DNA from: Trichobilharzia szidati
Taxonomy: Eukaryota > Platyhelminthes > Trematoda > Strigeidida > Schistosomatidae
Length of the DNA stretch: 64,000 nucleotides
Assembly: GCA_944472155.2 (NCBI GenBank)
Contig: OX235277.1
Span: 19,478,804 to 19,542,803 of the forward strand
Direction: 5' to 3'
In this document: positions 22,992 to 35,692 of the stretch, piece by piece
Position numbering within the stretch: the stretch's first letter is position 1
Layout: every line of letters begins with the position of its first letter
Notes under the pieces: model-generated
Databases searched by the model: none
What the model was told of the DNA's origin: nothing
Seen by the model: the letters and a program-made list of their open reading frames with translations, nothing else
Program-made: the position numbers and the translations under genes

Positions 22992-24068
22992 CAGGTGCGA
23001 GAGATGTTAAAAGATGATATTATTGAAGAAGCTGATAGCCCGTACAACTCTCCAGTGCTGTTAGTAAAAAAGGCGAATGGAAAGAATAGATTCTGCGTTG
23101 ATTTTCGACAGTTAAACAGTATGACAGAATTAAGACCGTGTGCCATGCCAACAGTAATAGAAACTTTAGATAGCCTATAAGGCGCAAATTTGTTTTCAGT
23201 TCTCGATCTTTGCTCGGGATACTGGCAGATACCGATAAAGCCAGGTGATAGAGATAAGACGGCATTCATCGTGGGTCAGATACAATATCGATTTAAACGC
23301 ATGCCGTTTGGACTAGCAGGTGCACCGTTCACGTCCAGACGACTGATGACGCTATTACTTAAGAACTTGAAAAACGTTGAGGTGTACGGTGATGATCTCG
23401 TCATATATAGTCAAAACGAAAACGATCATGTGAACCATGTGGAAGCCGTGCTGCGACGCATCGAAGAGTTTGCACTGCGCGTCAACAAAACCAAGTCTCA
23501 GATAGCCAAAAAGAATGTAACTCTTTTGGGACATAAAGTGACAAATGGTGAGATTAAACCACTACCGGAGAAAATCTTGACGATAAAGACGATCCCGGCC
23601 CCGAATTCAAAGAGAAAATTGAGACAATTCTTAGGTAGAGCAGCGTTTTATAGTCACTTCGTGAAGAACTTCAATGAGATAGCAGCCCCTCTGTACAGGC
23701 TACTAGGTGAACCGAAGTTTTTTGGGTTGGAGGAATCGCAGAAGACATTCAGCAGGATTAAACAGCTGCTCGACCACCAACAAATGACACTAAAGCCACC
23801 TGTACCTGGAAGACAGTTCACAGTGTGCACAGATGCCAGTGACTACGCCATAGGTGCGGTCCTAAGGCAGGGTGAGGGAATCGTTCAGTATGCCAGTCGG
23901 GTTTTGATACGCACAGAGCGAAAGTATTCAACGATAGAGAAAGAATGTCTAGCGATGGTATGGGCAATCGACAAATGGAGACCTTATTAACTCGGCCGAC
24001 GGTTCCACATCGAAACGGATCATAAGCCGCTACAGTTTCTGAAGACAGCGAGAGACCCACGAGGGAAA
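22992..24068 (+). pseudogene. pol: Gypsy reverse transcriptase and RNase H
   Basis: The same frame continues with ANGKNRFCVDFRQLN, then a TAA at 23,178-23,180, then FSVLDLCSGYWQIPIKPGD (motif A), MPFGLAGAPFT and the active site VYGDDLVIYS with YGDD at 23,385-23,396. RNase H follows with CTDASDYAIGAVLRQ, the Glu in STIEKECLAMVWAI, and TDHKPLQFL. Another TAA lies at 23,988-23,990. Active-site residues survive. Two nonsense codons inside the domains rule out a full product without readthrough. Confidence 0.9.
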
Positions 24069-25557
24069 TTGTCACGGTGGATGTTGCGTCTTCAGGAGTA
24101 CGATTTTACCATCTCACACGTTCCTGGAAATGAAAATGTCTTGACAGATTTGTTATCGATATCAGAAGACGAGACTGTGTTGCCCGAGGTCGCGTACGGA
24201 GTGCATGCAGTAGAACAAGACCCACTAAGACTGGCACGCAGACAAAGGTTGGACGATACGCTAAATACAGTAATACAGGTGATCACTAACGGAATAGAAG
24301 TGGATCCAGCTACAGCGAGTAAGGAGCTAACCACACTACTCAGACAGAGAGATCGACTAAGAGTGAATGTCTACAGGACTCTGACCTGGCGAGAGGACGA
24401 TGGAAGCTGGCTAGCCGTCATACCTCAATCGTCGCGCCACGACATGATAGAAGAATGCCACCAGCTAGCACATACCAGAGTGGCTAGAACAACCGACCTC
24501 TTGAGGCAAAGTATGTACTGGCCAGGTATGAGAGAAGACGTAGCAAGATATGTACTTGGATGTCCATGGTGCCAGCTAATGAAAGGCGACCGGTGCATAC
24601 GACCACCACTTCAGTCGATTCCGGTTACCGCGATAGGTGACTTGTGGACCGTAGATGTTATGGGTCCATATCCTCAGACATCCAACGGTAATCAGTACCT
24701 CTTGGTGATGACGGAACACGCGACACGATGGGTAGACGCCGTAGCAATCCCAGACCAACGCGCAAAGGACCGTGACAGATGCAGTAGTTAGACACATCGT
24801 TGCAGACCATGGCGTACCAAAGACAATACTGACAGACCAAGGTCCGTGTTTCGAAAGTGAAGAATTTACTTTCCGTTTGCAACAGCTTGGCATCAAGAGG
24901 ATCAGAACGACCCCATATCATCTACAAATAAATGGCCTGACAGAGAGAAACAACCGTACACTGAAGGAGTGGCTGGCCTCGAAGGGCGGTAACTGGGAAA
25001 CGGAGCTTCCACTGATTCTACTAACACATCGTGCCACCACCCAGGAAACAACAAAAAAGTAACCCTTTCAACTGATGTATGGTAAAAAGCCACGATTACC
25101 GATAAACAATGAAACCTGGCCCCTTCACCGAAAGGGGAGTACGACGAAATTAAAAGCAGAAGAGAAAGAAGCTGTCAAGAATGTAATGCAGAAGCAGCGG
25201 AAGGATGTCGCGAAGTCTCAGCTGAGAGAAAAGACTCAGTGCATTACCTTCTAAGTCGGGGACCAAGTGAAGTGTAGAGACAGAAGATATAATGTCGGAT
25301 GCGGGCCAGGTTCACGCAAACTACTTCCAAAGTGGGAAGGACCATACACAGTCACAAAAAGACAGGGTCAAGTATATACCATTAGAAGAGGTGAAAAACA
25401 AAAACGAGTTAATGCCAATCAGATCCAACGATGGGTGCATTGGGACAAGCCGGTCTGTAACAATCATCAACGAGAGAACGCATCACCCAGAAGATCGGAA
25501 CGCCTGCGTGCGAAGCTATTTGACGAGGGGACGAGTGTGGTGAGAGCTGTCTACTAG
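24069..25557 (+). pseudogene. pol: Gypsy integrase with frameshift and GPY module
   Basis: The zinc-binding domain is complete: His at 24,459 and 24,471, Cys at 24,561 and 24,570, giving HX3HX29CX2C. The catalytic triad is Asp 24,654 (TVDVMG), Asp 24,835 (LTDQGPCF) and Glu 24,943 (LTERNN), with DX35E spacing between the last two. A one-base insertion near 24,765 separates the first Asp from the others, and stops lie at 25,060 and about 25,252. The C-terminal GPY/F module reads PKWEGPYTV, and the coding end runs into the 3' LTR. Integrase inserts the reverse-transcribed DNA; this copy cannot make a full enzyme. Confidence 0.9.
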
Positions 25558-25870
25558 CCAAATTGGTAGACAGTAATTTACGTCAATATTTACGTTCCCA
25601 AGATTTGTCGTGAGAAAATGTGAACAAAGATTGATTCAAAACCGACCACAGCAGACTTTGCGTAGGCGAATGCAGTTAACATATAGAGGATTTGACATTC
25701 AAGAAACAGTCACAAATAGATGAAAGATTAACTTCACGTGAGAAACAACCAATCGGAAGACTGTGTTTGTTTACTTAAATATCCATAGTAATGTACATGA
25801 AAATATATAAATATGCGTTGATTTCCTTGATAAATGATCTGTTGCCTGACTCCTGCCTTCTGCTGTTATA
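25536..25870 (+). repeat. 3' LTR
   Basis: 335 bp, same length as the 5' LTR, 6 substitutions apart. It ends TGCTGTTATA where the 5' copy has TTACA. Confidence 0.93.
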
Positions 25871-26729
25871 TTGGGAAATCCCTAACCTATTTCTCTTACC
25901 CGGACAATTTGTAGTTTGATTATGCTAATCCGGATGAAAGCCTTTTGAATCATTCTAGGCCTTTGTTGTTTAGAATTGAAATATGCTCACCTGGAATACG
26001 ATATTTATTGTCTTTTGTTATCAAGAAAATATGACTGGCATCACAACCAGTTTATTACCAGTAGTAAGTCCATGTGACCATAGTGCGCTCAAATGTTGAA
26101 TAAGACTGATATTCAACAAAGGTATGATTTGCAGCTGCTATTTCTTAAACTCCTTTATCTGGCTTGAGTAAACAGAATTCTGGTCAATAAATTCATGAAA
26201 TCGGCTCTCAAAATCGTCTGAGTGAGGAAAGAAACCTAATGTGAGATCTATGAAATGTAATTATATTCAAATATTATTTCAATGACGTTTCAGTTAAATT
26301 CAGAAAAAACATGTAGTGCACTCGGTGAAAAATGATTAAGAATACACTAAATTATCAACTTACACTTGACTGTATCGTCATATATAAGACACAAACCATT
26401 TTAATATTCACCATTCACGTATCATGCAAACGATAAAAAGATTTTAGATCTGTTAGAAATGAGAATCATAATATATGTGCATGTAAATATGAATTAGGAA
26501 GAGTTTAAAAAATGACCACCCGAAAATTTGATACATATACAAAGTGTAATACAAAATTGAAAAAACATTGTGAGGACACCAAGACATTGCTGATAATTAG
26601 GTTTCAGATTACATCTTATTAAGATAGATTAGTTGGAAAAGTTGCTTTCATGAGTATAAATCTGAAATCTACATAAGTACATAACAGAACCCATCATTTC
26701 AAACGGAAAATAATACACAATGTTTTGTT

Positions 26730-27457
26730 GTGGCTTATTATCAACTTCTAAATCATTCAGAGATTTCTTCAGACTTTCGGTTGTTGGAGATAAATGTGAG
26801 CACCATTATGACACTACGTACTGACGCTCTATGGAGTCTTCTTGACATGAAGGATAATGATACTTCACTCTGTCTTACAAAACTAGTAATAGATAACCTA
26901 TATTTGCAGCTCCAGAAAAACAAATGAATATGTAGATACGTACAACAGTTGTCAAATTCCACAGTTCATCTTTGAGTCATTAGAGAAATTTGAACGAGAA
27001 GGAGATCGCTTTGAAGAACTATGTCCTGCAACTGAACTATATCAAAACCGTATTCTTACAATTCCAATTAGTTATTACGTTTCAATATCCTTAGTAACTT
27101 TCCCCTTTCAGTATCATAGACATATGCCAGTTATTCGTAAGATAAACACGCACTTAATTTGAAGAATTTGACAACTTGAAACCATACTCAACCAAACTAT
27201 TTAAAATGGCCTTTCGTTTCATCTCAGATAATCATTTCAGTAAAAAACCACAGCAGAATATACTAAATGACTACTGCTGTTCTTCAATTTGTCCATATTC
27301 TCACCAAACGTCGGAGCATTCAAGAAGACTGTGGTTGCTTGATTTCAAACGATCAGGATCTTTTTCCAGAATTAAAATTATAATTTCCACCCACACCTTC
27401 AGTGTAATATGTCCAGAAAGTTATACTAGAGGAAATATTAGGATACACCTGTCTTGA
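26730..27457 (+). pseudogene. Exon-like segment in tandem unit copy I
   Basis: Three adjacent frames look coding. First, MTLRTDALWSLLDMKDND and the following residues to LYLQ. Then, one frame over after TTTGCAG, QIPQFIFESLEKFEREGDRF and FEELCPATELYQNR. Then MKPYSTKLFKMAFRFISDNH and on to 27,457. The middle block is the most protein-like. The frame switch at ATATTTGCAG could be a splice acceptor or a frameshift. The same segment is in copies II (30,867), III (39,177) and IV (43,285) with very few changes. I do not recognise the family. It may be a fragment of a host gene captured in the repeat. Confidence 0.3.
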
Positions 27458-27630
27458 TAGTTCACATTAATGAAAACGATGGAGATAGTGAACACAGGAC
27501 CAGTGAATATAGCATTATAAGTGGTTATGAGTTATTTTTAACGTTAACCTCTGGATGGCTTATCTAAGAATTCTATACATACAAATAAATATATATATAT
27601 ACATAAGAGTCCTTATAATATTCAGTTAAA

Positions 27631-28580
27631 GACAAAAAAACTTACCGCCTGATCATGATTTTGTGAACAGGAAAAGTAATGTATACTTGACTAAAGAACT
27701 AATACAACAGATAACGGTCGAAATATTTTGGAAAATTGAACAAATGTCCAATTAATCCACATGTTTTGGAAACAAGAGTAGTTGATGAGAACCACATTAG
27801 TGTCCAAATTAATTTCTTAAGAGGTAATCAACGATGCAGTGGAGAGAATGTTGAGACAGTCAGATTTATAATTATGTCATAGGCAAAAAGATGACTGCAC
27901 AAATTTCTCTCGAACACAGCTTCGATTACTGATAATACAATTTTGCTTGTAAACCTTTATGCACAAACTACAGATTGAATAACTTCGTCAAGAGAGGTGA
28001 CTGAATGACCTAATACAACTTTGGTCTATGTTTGCTGTCCCAAAAAATATAATTATGAACGATGCAGGGTATTTGAATGAGATAACTGGCATGATTGGCG
28101 TTCATCGGAAATTCGCAAAATTTCAACTTCTTTTAGTCCGTTGACAAAGACTGAGGAATGGTAAACTGAATCAATGAAGGGATTGAAAGGAAAACTTAGT
28201 ATTTGCAAATAGTTGTGTTCTCTGAGCTGTTTGGTTTAATTGCTGAGATTTCGTCATCCTTCTGGACAGCGATTTCGTCCTAGTTCGGGACACTTCAGAA
28301 ATAAACATCCATAGCACCACTGAGGATCAGACCCAAGACTTCAGGACTTTGAGACTCAGCTCACTGACCATTTGGCTGGTTGCACGGAGTCCTAAACAAA
28401 GACAAAACGACTGTCCAGTACTCCTTGCTTTTCATACTGCCTTATCCTTGAAATCAGTCATACTCCATTCAACCAACACTAGAAAATAGTAATTGATAAG
28501 AAGAATAAATAAGGGTAATAAATGAAGAAGACATTGATAGCAATCAGTACACCATCAAATAAACATATTAAATCATTAAA
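27631..28580 (+). repeat. Monomer I-1 (950 bp)
   Basis: Starts GACAAAAAAACTTACCGCC and ends ATTAAATCATTAAA. It contains the tRNA-like minus-strand stretch near 28,320-28,385 (GGTCTGATCCTC as B-box-like) and a hammerhead-like motif at 28,262-28,306. Confidence 0.88.
28262..28306 (-). ncRNA. Hammerhead-ribozyme-like motif, SMalpha type
   Basis: Minus strand reads CTGAAGT (CUGANGA box with A9 changed to U), stem II GTCC/GGAC closing a 7-base loop CGAACTA, then GAAA, a minimal stem III (AU-CGCU-GU) and C at the cleavage position. The schistosome SMalpha hammerhead has the same layout (CUGAUGA-GUCC-loop-GGAC-GAAA-short stem III-GUC). Only A9 departs from the conserved core, which probably cripples cleavage. 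Confidence 0.72.
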
Positions 28581-29517
28581 GACAACAATACTTACGCGCT
28601 GATTATGAATTTGATGAAAGAAATAAGTAATGTTTATTTGACTAGAGAACGAATACAACAGATAACGGTCGAAATATTTTCGAAAATTGAACAAATGTTT
28701 ATTTAATGCAAATGTAGTTGATGAGAACCAGCTCAATGTTCAAATTAATTTCTTAAAAGGTTATCAAAGATGCAGTGGACAGAATGTTGAGACAGTCAGA
28801 TTTATAATTATGTCATAGGCAAAAAGATGACTGCACCAATTTCTCTCGAACACAGCTTCGATTACTGATAATACAATTTTGCTTGTAAACCTTTATGCAC
28901 AAACTACAGATTGAATAACTTCGTCAAGAGAGGTGACTGAATGACCTAATACAACTTTGGTCTATGTTTGCTGTCCCAAAAAATATAATTATGAACGATG
29001 CAGGGTATTTGAATGAGATAACTGGCATGATTGGCGTTCATCGGAAATTCCCAAAATTTCAACTTCTTTTAGTCCGTTGACAAAGACTGAGAAATGGTAA
29101 ACTGAATCAATGAAGGGATTGAAAGGAAAACTTAGTATTTGCAAATAGTTGTGTTCTCTGAGCTGGTTGGTTTAATTGCTGAGATTTCGTCATCCTTCTG
29201 GACAGCGATTTCGTCCTAGTTCGGGACACTTCAGAAATAAACATCCATAGCACCACTGAGGATCAGACCCAAGACTTCAGGACTTTGAGACTCAGCTCAC
29301 TGACCATTTGGCTGGTTGCACGGAGTCCTAAACAAAGACAAAACGACTGTCCAGTACTCCTTGCTTTTCATACTGCCTTATCCTTGAAATCAGTCATACT
29401 CCATTCAACCAACACTAGAAAATAGTAATTGATAAGAAGAATAAATAAGGGTAATAAATGAAGAAGACATTGATAGCAATCAGTACACCATCAAATAATC
29501 ATCTTAAATCGTTAAAT
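28581..29517 (+). repeat. Monomer I-2 (~937 bp)
   Basis: Second tandem copy within unit I, starting GACAACAATACTTACGCGC. The 5' ~200 bases differ most from monomer I-1 and the rest is nearly identical. It carries the hammerhead-like motif at about 29,199-29,237 on the minus strand. Confidence 0.87.
29199..29237 (-). ncRNA. Hammerhead-like motif, monomer I-2
   Basis: Same sequence as the motif in monomer I-1, including the A9 to U change. Confidence 0.68.
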
Positions 29518-32399
29518 ACAGCAAAACAGAAATAATTATGTATTATAAGATATATCTTGCGGTTATCTAGTCATGAATTTCGGCTGAATTCACAATGACT
29601 CTCACATCTCTGAATAACTCAACTACCGGATGTTGAAATCTGTTGTCACCGGAATGGCCCTCACCAAAAGACTTATTTCAGTGTTGGGATCCATAAGAAG
29701 CGTAGGCACTTATGTGAATATATACACATATATACATAGATGAAGCACATCGTTTCTGCAAACAGCCCATTGCTAAACAGAGACCCAACGCCAAAAGTTA
29801 ACATTTGCTATTAGTGAGAGTCTAATGATGTCAATGAATTCAAAAATATCCTGGAGATAAATTACTATCTAACTGTCTCTTGTGGACTGAGGAAATTAAA
29901 ACGGCGCTAAGAAACTGCCCACAATTTCAGAATAGCTTTGGATACACCGGGGACACCAAAGAATTCAATAACTAGACTGTTCAAAAATGTACCCCTTGAC
30001 ACATGACTATTGGGAAATCCCTAACCTATTTCTCTTACCCGGACAATTTGTAGTTTGATTATGCTAATCCGGATGAAAGCCTTTTGAATCATTCTAGGCC
30101 TTTGTTGTTTAGAATTGAAATATGCTCACCTGGAATACGATATTTATTGTCTTTCTTATCAAGAAAATATGACTGGCATCACAACCAGTTTATTACCAGT
30201 AGTAAGTCCATGTGACCATAGTGCGCTCAAATGTTGAATAAGACTGATATTCAACAAAGGTATGATTTGCAGCTGCTATTTCTTAAACTCCTTTATCTGG
30301 CTTGAGTAAACAGAATTCTGGTCAATAAATTCATGAAATCGGCTCTCAAAATCGTCTGAGTGAGGAAAGAAACCTAATGTGAGATCTATGAAATGTAATT
30401 ATATTCAAATATTATTTCAATGACGTTTCAGTTAAATTCAGCCGAACATGCACAAGTCCAGGTGAGAAAAAATTACGAAAATACTCAATTATCAACTTAC
30501 CCTCGACTATATCGTCATATATAAGACACAAACCATTTTAATATTCACCATTCACGTATCATGCAAACGATAAAAAGATTTTAGATCTGTTAGAAATGAG
30601 AATCATAATATATGTGCATGTAAATATGAATTAGGAAGAGTTTAAAAAATGACCACCCGAAAATTTGATACATATACAAAGTGTAATACAAAATTGAAAA
30701 AACATTGTGAGGACACCAAGACATTGCTGATAATTAGGTTTCAGATTACATCTTATTAAGATAGATTAGTTGGAAAAGTTGCTTTCATGAGTATAAATCT
30801 GAAATCTACATAAGTACATAACAGAACCCATCATTTCAAACGGAAAATAATACACAATGTTTTGTTGTGGCTTATTATCAACTTCTAAATCATTCAGAGA
30901 TTTCTTCAGACTTTCGGTTGTTGGAGATAAATGTGAGCACCATTATGACACTACGTACTGACGCTCTATGGAGTCTTCTTGACATGAAGGATAATGATAC
31001 TTCACTCTGTCTTACAAAACTAGCAATAGATAACCTATATTTGCAGCTCCAGAAAAACAAATGAATATGTAGATACGTACAACAGTTGTCAAATTCCACA
31101 GTTCATCTTTGAGTCATTAGAGAAATTTGAACGAGAAGGAGATCGCTTTGAAGAACTATGTCCTGCAACTGAACTATATCAAAACCGTATTCTTACAATT
31201 CCAATTAGTTATTACGTTTCAATATCCTTAGTAACTTTCCCCTTTCAGTATCATAGACATATGCCAGTTATTCGTAAGATAAACACGCACTTAATTTGAA
31301 GAATTTGACAACTTGAAACCATACTCAACCAAACTATTTAAAATGGCCTTTCGTTTCATCTCAGATAATCATTTCAGTAAAAAACCACAGCAGAATATAC
31401 TAAATGACTACTGCTGTTCTTCAATTTGTCCATATTCTCACCAAACGTCGGAGCATTCAAGAAGACTGTGGTTGCTTGATTTCAAACGATCAGGATCTTT
31501 TTCCAGAATTAAAATTATAATTTCCACCCACACCTTCAGTGTAATATGTCCAGAAAGTTATACTAGAGGAAATATTAGGATACACCTGTCTTGATAGTTC
31601 ACATTAATGAAAACGATGGAGATAGTGAACACGGGACCAGTGAATATAGCATTATAAGTGGTTATGAGTTATTTTTAACGTTAACCTCTGGATGGCTTAT
31701 CTAAGAATTCTATACATACAAATAAATATATATATATACATAAGAGTCCTTATAATATTCAGTTAAAGACAAAAAAACTTACCGCCTGATCATGATTTTG
31801 TGAACAGAAAAAGTAATGTATACTTGACTAAAGAACTAATACAACAGATAACGGTCGAAATATTTTGGAAAATTGAACAAATGTCCAATTAATCCACATG
31901 TTTTGGAAACAAGAGTAGTTGATGAGAACCACATTAGTGTCCAAATTAATTTCTTAAGAGGTAATCAACGATGCAGTGGAGAGAATGTTGAGACAGTCAG
32001 ATTTATAATTATGTCATAGGCAAAAAGATGACTGCACAAATTTCTCTCGAACACAGCTTCGATTACTGATAATACAATTTTGCTTGTAAACCTTTATGCA
32101 CAAACTACAGATTGAATAACTTCGTCAAGAGAGGTGACTGAATGACCTAATACAACTTTGGTCTATGTTTGCTGTCCCAAAAAATATAATTATGAACGAT
32201 GCAGGGTATTTGAATGAGATAACTGGCATGATTGGCGTTCATCGGAAATTCCCAAAATTTCAACTTCTTTTAGTCCGTTGACAAAGACTGAGAAATGGTA
32301 AACTGAATCAATGAAGGGATTGAAAGGAAAACTTAGTATTTGCAAATAGTTGTGTTCTCTGAGCTGTTTGGTTTAATTGCTGAGATTTCGTCATCCTTC

Positions 32400-32438
32400 T
32401 GGACAGCGATTTCGTCCTAGTTCGGGACACTTCAGAAA
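32400..32438 (-). ncRNA. Hammerhead-like motif, monomer II-1
   Basis: Same core as the copy I motif: CTGAAGT, GTCC/GGAC stem II, GAAA, GTC cleavage site. Confidence 0.68.
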
Positions 32439-33334
32439 TAAACATCCATAGCACCACTGAGGATCAGACCCAAGACTTCAGGACTTTGAGACTCAGCTCA
32501 CTGACCATTTGGCTGGTTGCACGGAGTCCTAAACAAAGACAAAACGACTGTCCAGTACTCCTTGCTTTTCATACTGCCTTATCCTTGAAATCAGTCATAC
32601 TCCATTCAACCAACACTAGAAAATAGTAATTGATAAGAAGAATAAATAAGGGTAATAAATGAAGAAGACATTGATAGCAATCAGTACACCATCAAATAAA
32701 CATATTAAATCATTAAAGAAAACAATACTTACGTGCTGATTATAAATTTGATGAAAGAAAATATACTGTCTATTTAAATATATTACGAATGCAACAGAAT
32801 ACGTTCGAATAATTTTGGAAAATAATACAAATGTCTATTTAGTGCACATGTAGTTGATGAGAACCAGCTCAATGTTCAAAATAATTAGCAAAGAGGTAAT
32901 CATAAATGCAGCGGAAAGAATGCTGAGACAGTCAGTTTAATAACTATATCATAGGCAAAAAGATGACTGCACAAATTTCTCTCGAACACAGCTTCGATTA
33001 CTGATAATACAATTTTGCTTGTAAACCTTTATGCACAAACTACAGATTGAATAACTTCGTCAAGAGAGGTGACTGAATGACCTAATACAACTTTGGTCTA
33101 TGTTTGCTGTCCCAAAAAATATAATTATGAACGATGCAGGGTATTTGAATGAGATAACTGGCATGATTGGCGTTCATCGGAAATTCCCAAAATTTCAACT
33201 TCTTTTAGTCCGTTGACAAAGACTGAGAAATGGTAAACTGAATCAATGAAGGGATTGAAAGGAAAACTTAGTATTTGCAAATAGTTGTGTTCTCTGAGCT
33301 GTTTGGTTTAATTGCTGAGATTTCGTCATCCTTC

Positions 33335-33373
33335 TGGACAGCGATTTCGTCCTAGTTCGGGACACTTCAGAAA
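33335..33373 (-). ncRNA. Hammerhead-like motif, monomer II-2
   Basis: Same core as the copy I motif, A9 to U retained. Confidence 0.68.
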
Positions 33374-34269
33374 TAAACATCCATAGCACCACTGAGGATC
33401 AGACCCAAGACTTCAGGACTTTGAGACTCAGCTCACTGACCATTTGGCTGGTTGCACGGAGTCCTAAACAAAGACAAAACGACTGTCCAGTACTCCTTGC
33501 TTTTCATACTGCCTTATCCTTGAAATCAGTCATACTCCATTCAACCAACACTAGAAAATAGTAATTGATAAGAAGAATAAATAAGGGTAATAAATGAAGA
33601 AGACATTGATAGCAATCAGTACACCATCAAATAAACATAATAAATCATTAAAGACAACAATACTTACACACTGATATTAAATTTGATGAAAGAAATATAT
33701 AATGTTTATTTGACTGGAGAAAAAATACAAGAGATTACGTTCGAAATATTTTGGAAAATTGAACAAATGTGTATATAATGCACATGTAGTTGATGAGAAG
33801 CAGCTCCATTTTTAAATTAATTTCATAAGATGATATCAAAGATGCAGTGGAGAGAATGTTGAGAGAGTCAGATTTATAATTATGTCATAGGCAAAAAGAT
33901 GACTGCACCAATTTCTCTCGAACACAACTTCGATTACTGATAATACAATTTTGCTTGTAAACCTTTATGCACAAACTACAGATTGAATAACTTCGTCAAG
34001 AGAGGTGACTGAATGACCTAATACAACTTTGGTCTATGTTTGCTGTCCCAAAAAATATAATAATGAACGATGCAGGGTATTTGAATGAGATAACTGGCAT
34101 GATTGGCGTTCATCGGAAATTCCCAAAATTTCAACTTCTTTTAGTCCGTTGACAAAGACTGAGAAATGGTAAACTGAATCAATGAAGGGATTGAAAGGAA
34201 AACTTAGTATTTGCAAACAGTTGTGTTCTCTGAGCTGTTTGGTTTAATTGCTGAGATTTCGTCATCCTT

Positions 34270-34308
34270 CTGGACAGCGATTTCGTCCTAGTTCGGGACA
34301 CTTCAGAA
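34270..34308 (-). ncRNA. Hammerhead-like motif, monomer II-3
   Basis: Same core as the copy I motif, A9 to U retained. Confidence 0.68.
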
Positions 34309-35692
34309 ATAAACATCCATAGCACCACTGAGGATCAGACCCAAGACTTCAGGACTTTGAGACTCAGCTCACTGACCATTTGGCTGGTTGCACGGAGTCC
34401 TAAACAAAGACAAAACGACTGTCCAGTACTCCTTGCTTTCCATACTGCCTTATCCTTGAAATCAGTCATACTCCATTCAACCAACACTAGAAAATAGTAA
34501 TTGATAAGAAGAATAAATAAGGGTAATAAATGAAGAAGACATTGATAGCAATCAGTACACCATCAAATAATCATCTTAAATCGTTAAATACAGCAAAACA
34601 GAAATAATTATGTATTATAAGATATATCTTGCGGTTATCTAGTCATGAATTTCGGCTGAATTCACAATGACTCTCACATCTCTGAATAACTCAACCACCG
34701 GATGTTGAAATCTGTTGTCACCGGAATGGCCCTCACCAAAAGACTTATTTCAGTGTTGGGATCCATAAGAAGCGTAGGCACTTATGTGAATATATACACA
34801 TATATACATAGATGAAGCACATCGTTTCTGCAAACAGCCCATTGCTAAACAGAGACCCAACGCCAAAAGTTAACATTTGCTATTAGTGAGAGTCTAATGA
34901 TGTCAATGAATTCAAAAATATCCTGGAGATAAATTACTATCTAACTGTCTCTTGTGGACTGAGGAAATTAAAACGGCGCTAAGAAACTGCCCACAATTTC
35001 AGAATAGCTTTGGATACACCGGGGACACCAAAGAATTCAATAACTAGACTGTTCAAAAATGTACCCCTTGACACATGACTATTGGGAAATCCCTAACCTA
35101 TTTCTCTTACCCGGACAATTTGTAGTTTGATTATGCTAATCCGGATGAAAGCCTTTTGAATCATTCTAGGCCTTTGTTGTTTAGAATTGAAATATGCTCA
35201 CCTGGAATACGATATTTATTGTCTTTCTTATCAAGAAAATATGACTGGCATCACAACCAGTTTATTACCAGTAGTAAGTCCATGTGACCATAGTGCGCTC
35301 AAATGTTGAATAAGACTGATATTCAACAAAGGTATGATTTGCAGCTGCTATTTCTTAAACTCCTTTATCTGGCTTGAGTAAACAGAATTCTGGTCAATAA
35401 ATTCATGAAATCGGCTCTCAAAATCGTCTGAGTGAGGAAAGAAACCTAATGTGAGATCTATGAAATGTAATTATATTCAAATATTATTTCAATGAACCCC
35501 GCCTAGATTACTATGTCACTAGTATTCTAGCCGGTCCCAAGCCCGGATAAAATGGAGGGTTGGGGCGTGGTGCTATCAACTCCACCCCCAAAACTTGACC
35601 AAATTGCTACTTAAACTTCAACGCACAATTATATTCAAAATTCTAAAATTACAAATAGTGACCTTATTTTTCGCTGGAATCGGGGAAGTGAA

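Larger units (their letters stand above)
21376..25870 (+). mobile_element. Gypsy-type LTR retrotransposon with 4-bp target duplication
   Basis: Two 335-bp LTRs flank a gag-pol region encoding, in order, gag, protease, RT, RNase H and integrase, the gypsy (Metaviridae) order. The duplication TTGG (21,372-21,375 and 25,871-25,874) is confirmed by three empty homologous sites at 30,010, 35,082 and 42,428. A primer-binding-site-like TGGTGTCG follows the 5' LTR after two bases, and a purine-rich GAGGGGACGAG precedes the 3' LTR. The LTRs differ at 6 of 335 positions, so the insertion is fairly recent, yet pol has several stops and one frameshift. Confidence 0.95.
25875..30013 (+). repeat. Higher-order tandem repeat unit, copy I (4,139 bp)
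   Basis: Begins GAAATCCCTAACC and ends ACATGACTATTGG. It contains a conserved ~1.75-kb part, two ~0.94-kb monomers (27,631 and 28,581) and a ~0.5-kb tail. Copies II-IV repeat the order with near-identity outside a short patch at about 26,300-26,385. Confidence 0.93.
31768..34590 (+). repeat. Three tandem monomers II-1, II-2, II-3
   Basis: Starts at 31,768, 32,718 and 33,653, giving lengths of 950, 935 and about 938. The first ~200 bases of each vary (GACAAAAAAACTTACCGCC, GAAAACAATACTTACGTGC and GACAACAATACTTACACAC) while the last ~700 are almost identical. Confidence 0.88.
30014..35085 (+). repeat. Higher-order tandem repeat unit, copy II (5,072 bp)
   Basis: Same order as copy I but with three monomers (31,768; 32,718; 33,653), which accounts for the 933-bp greater length. 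The exon-like segment is at 30,867-31,594. The patch at about 30,440-30,515 follows copy III, while the exon-like segment follows copy I. Confidence 0.93.
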
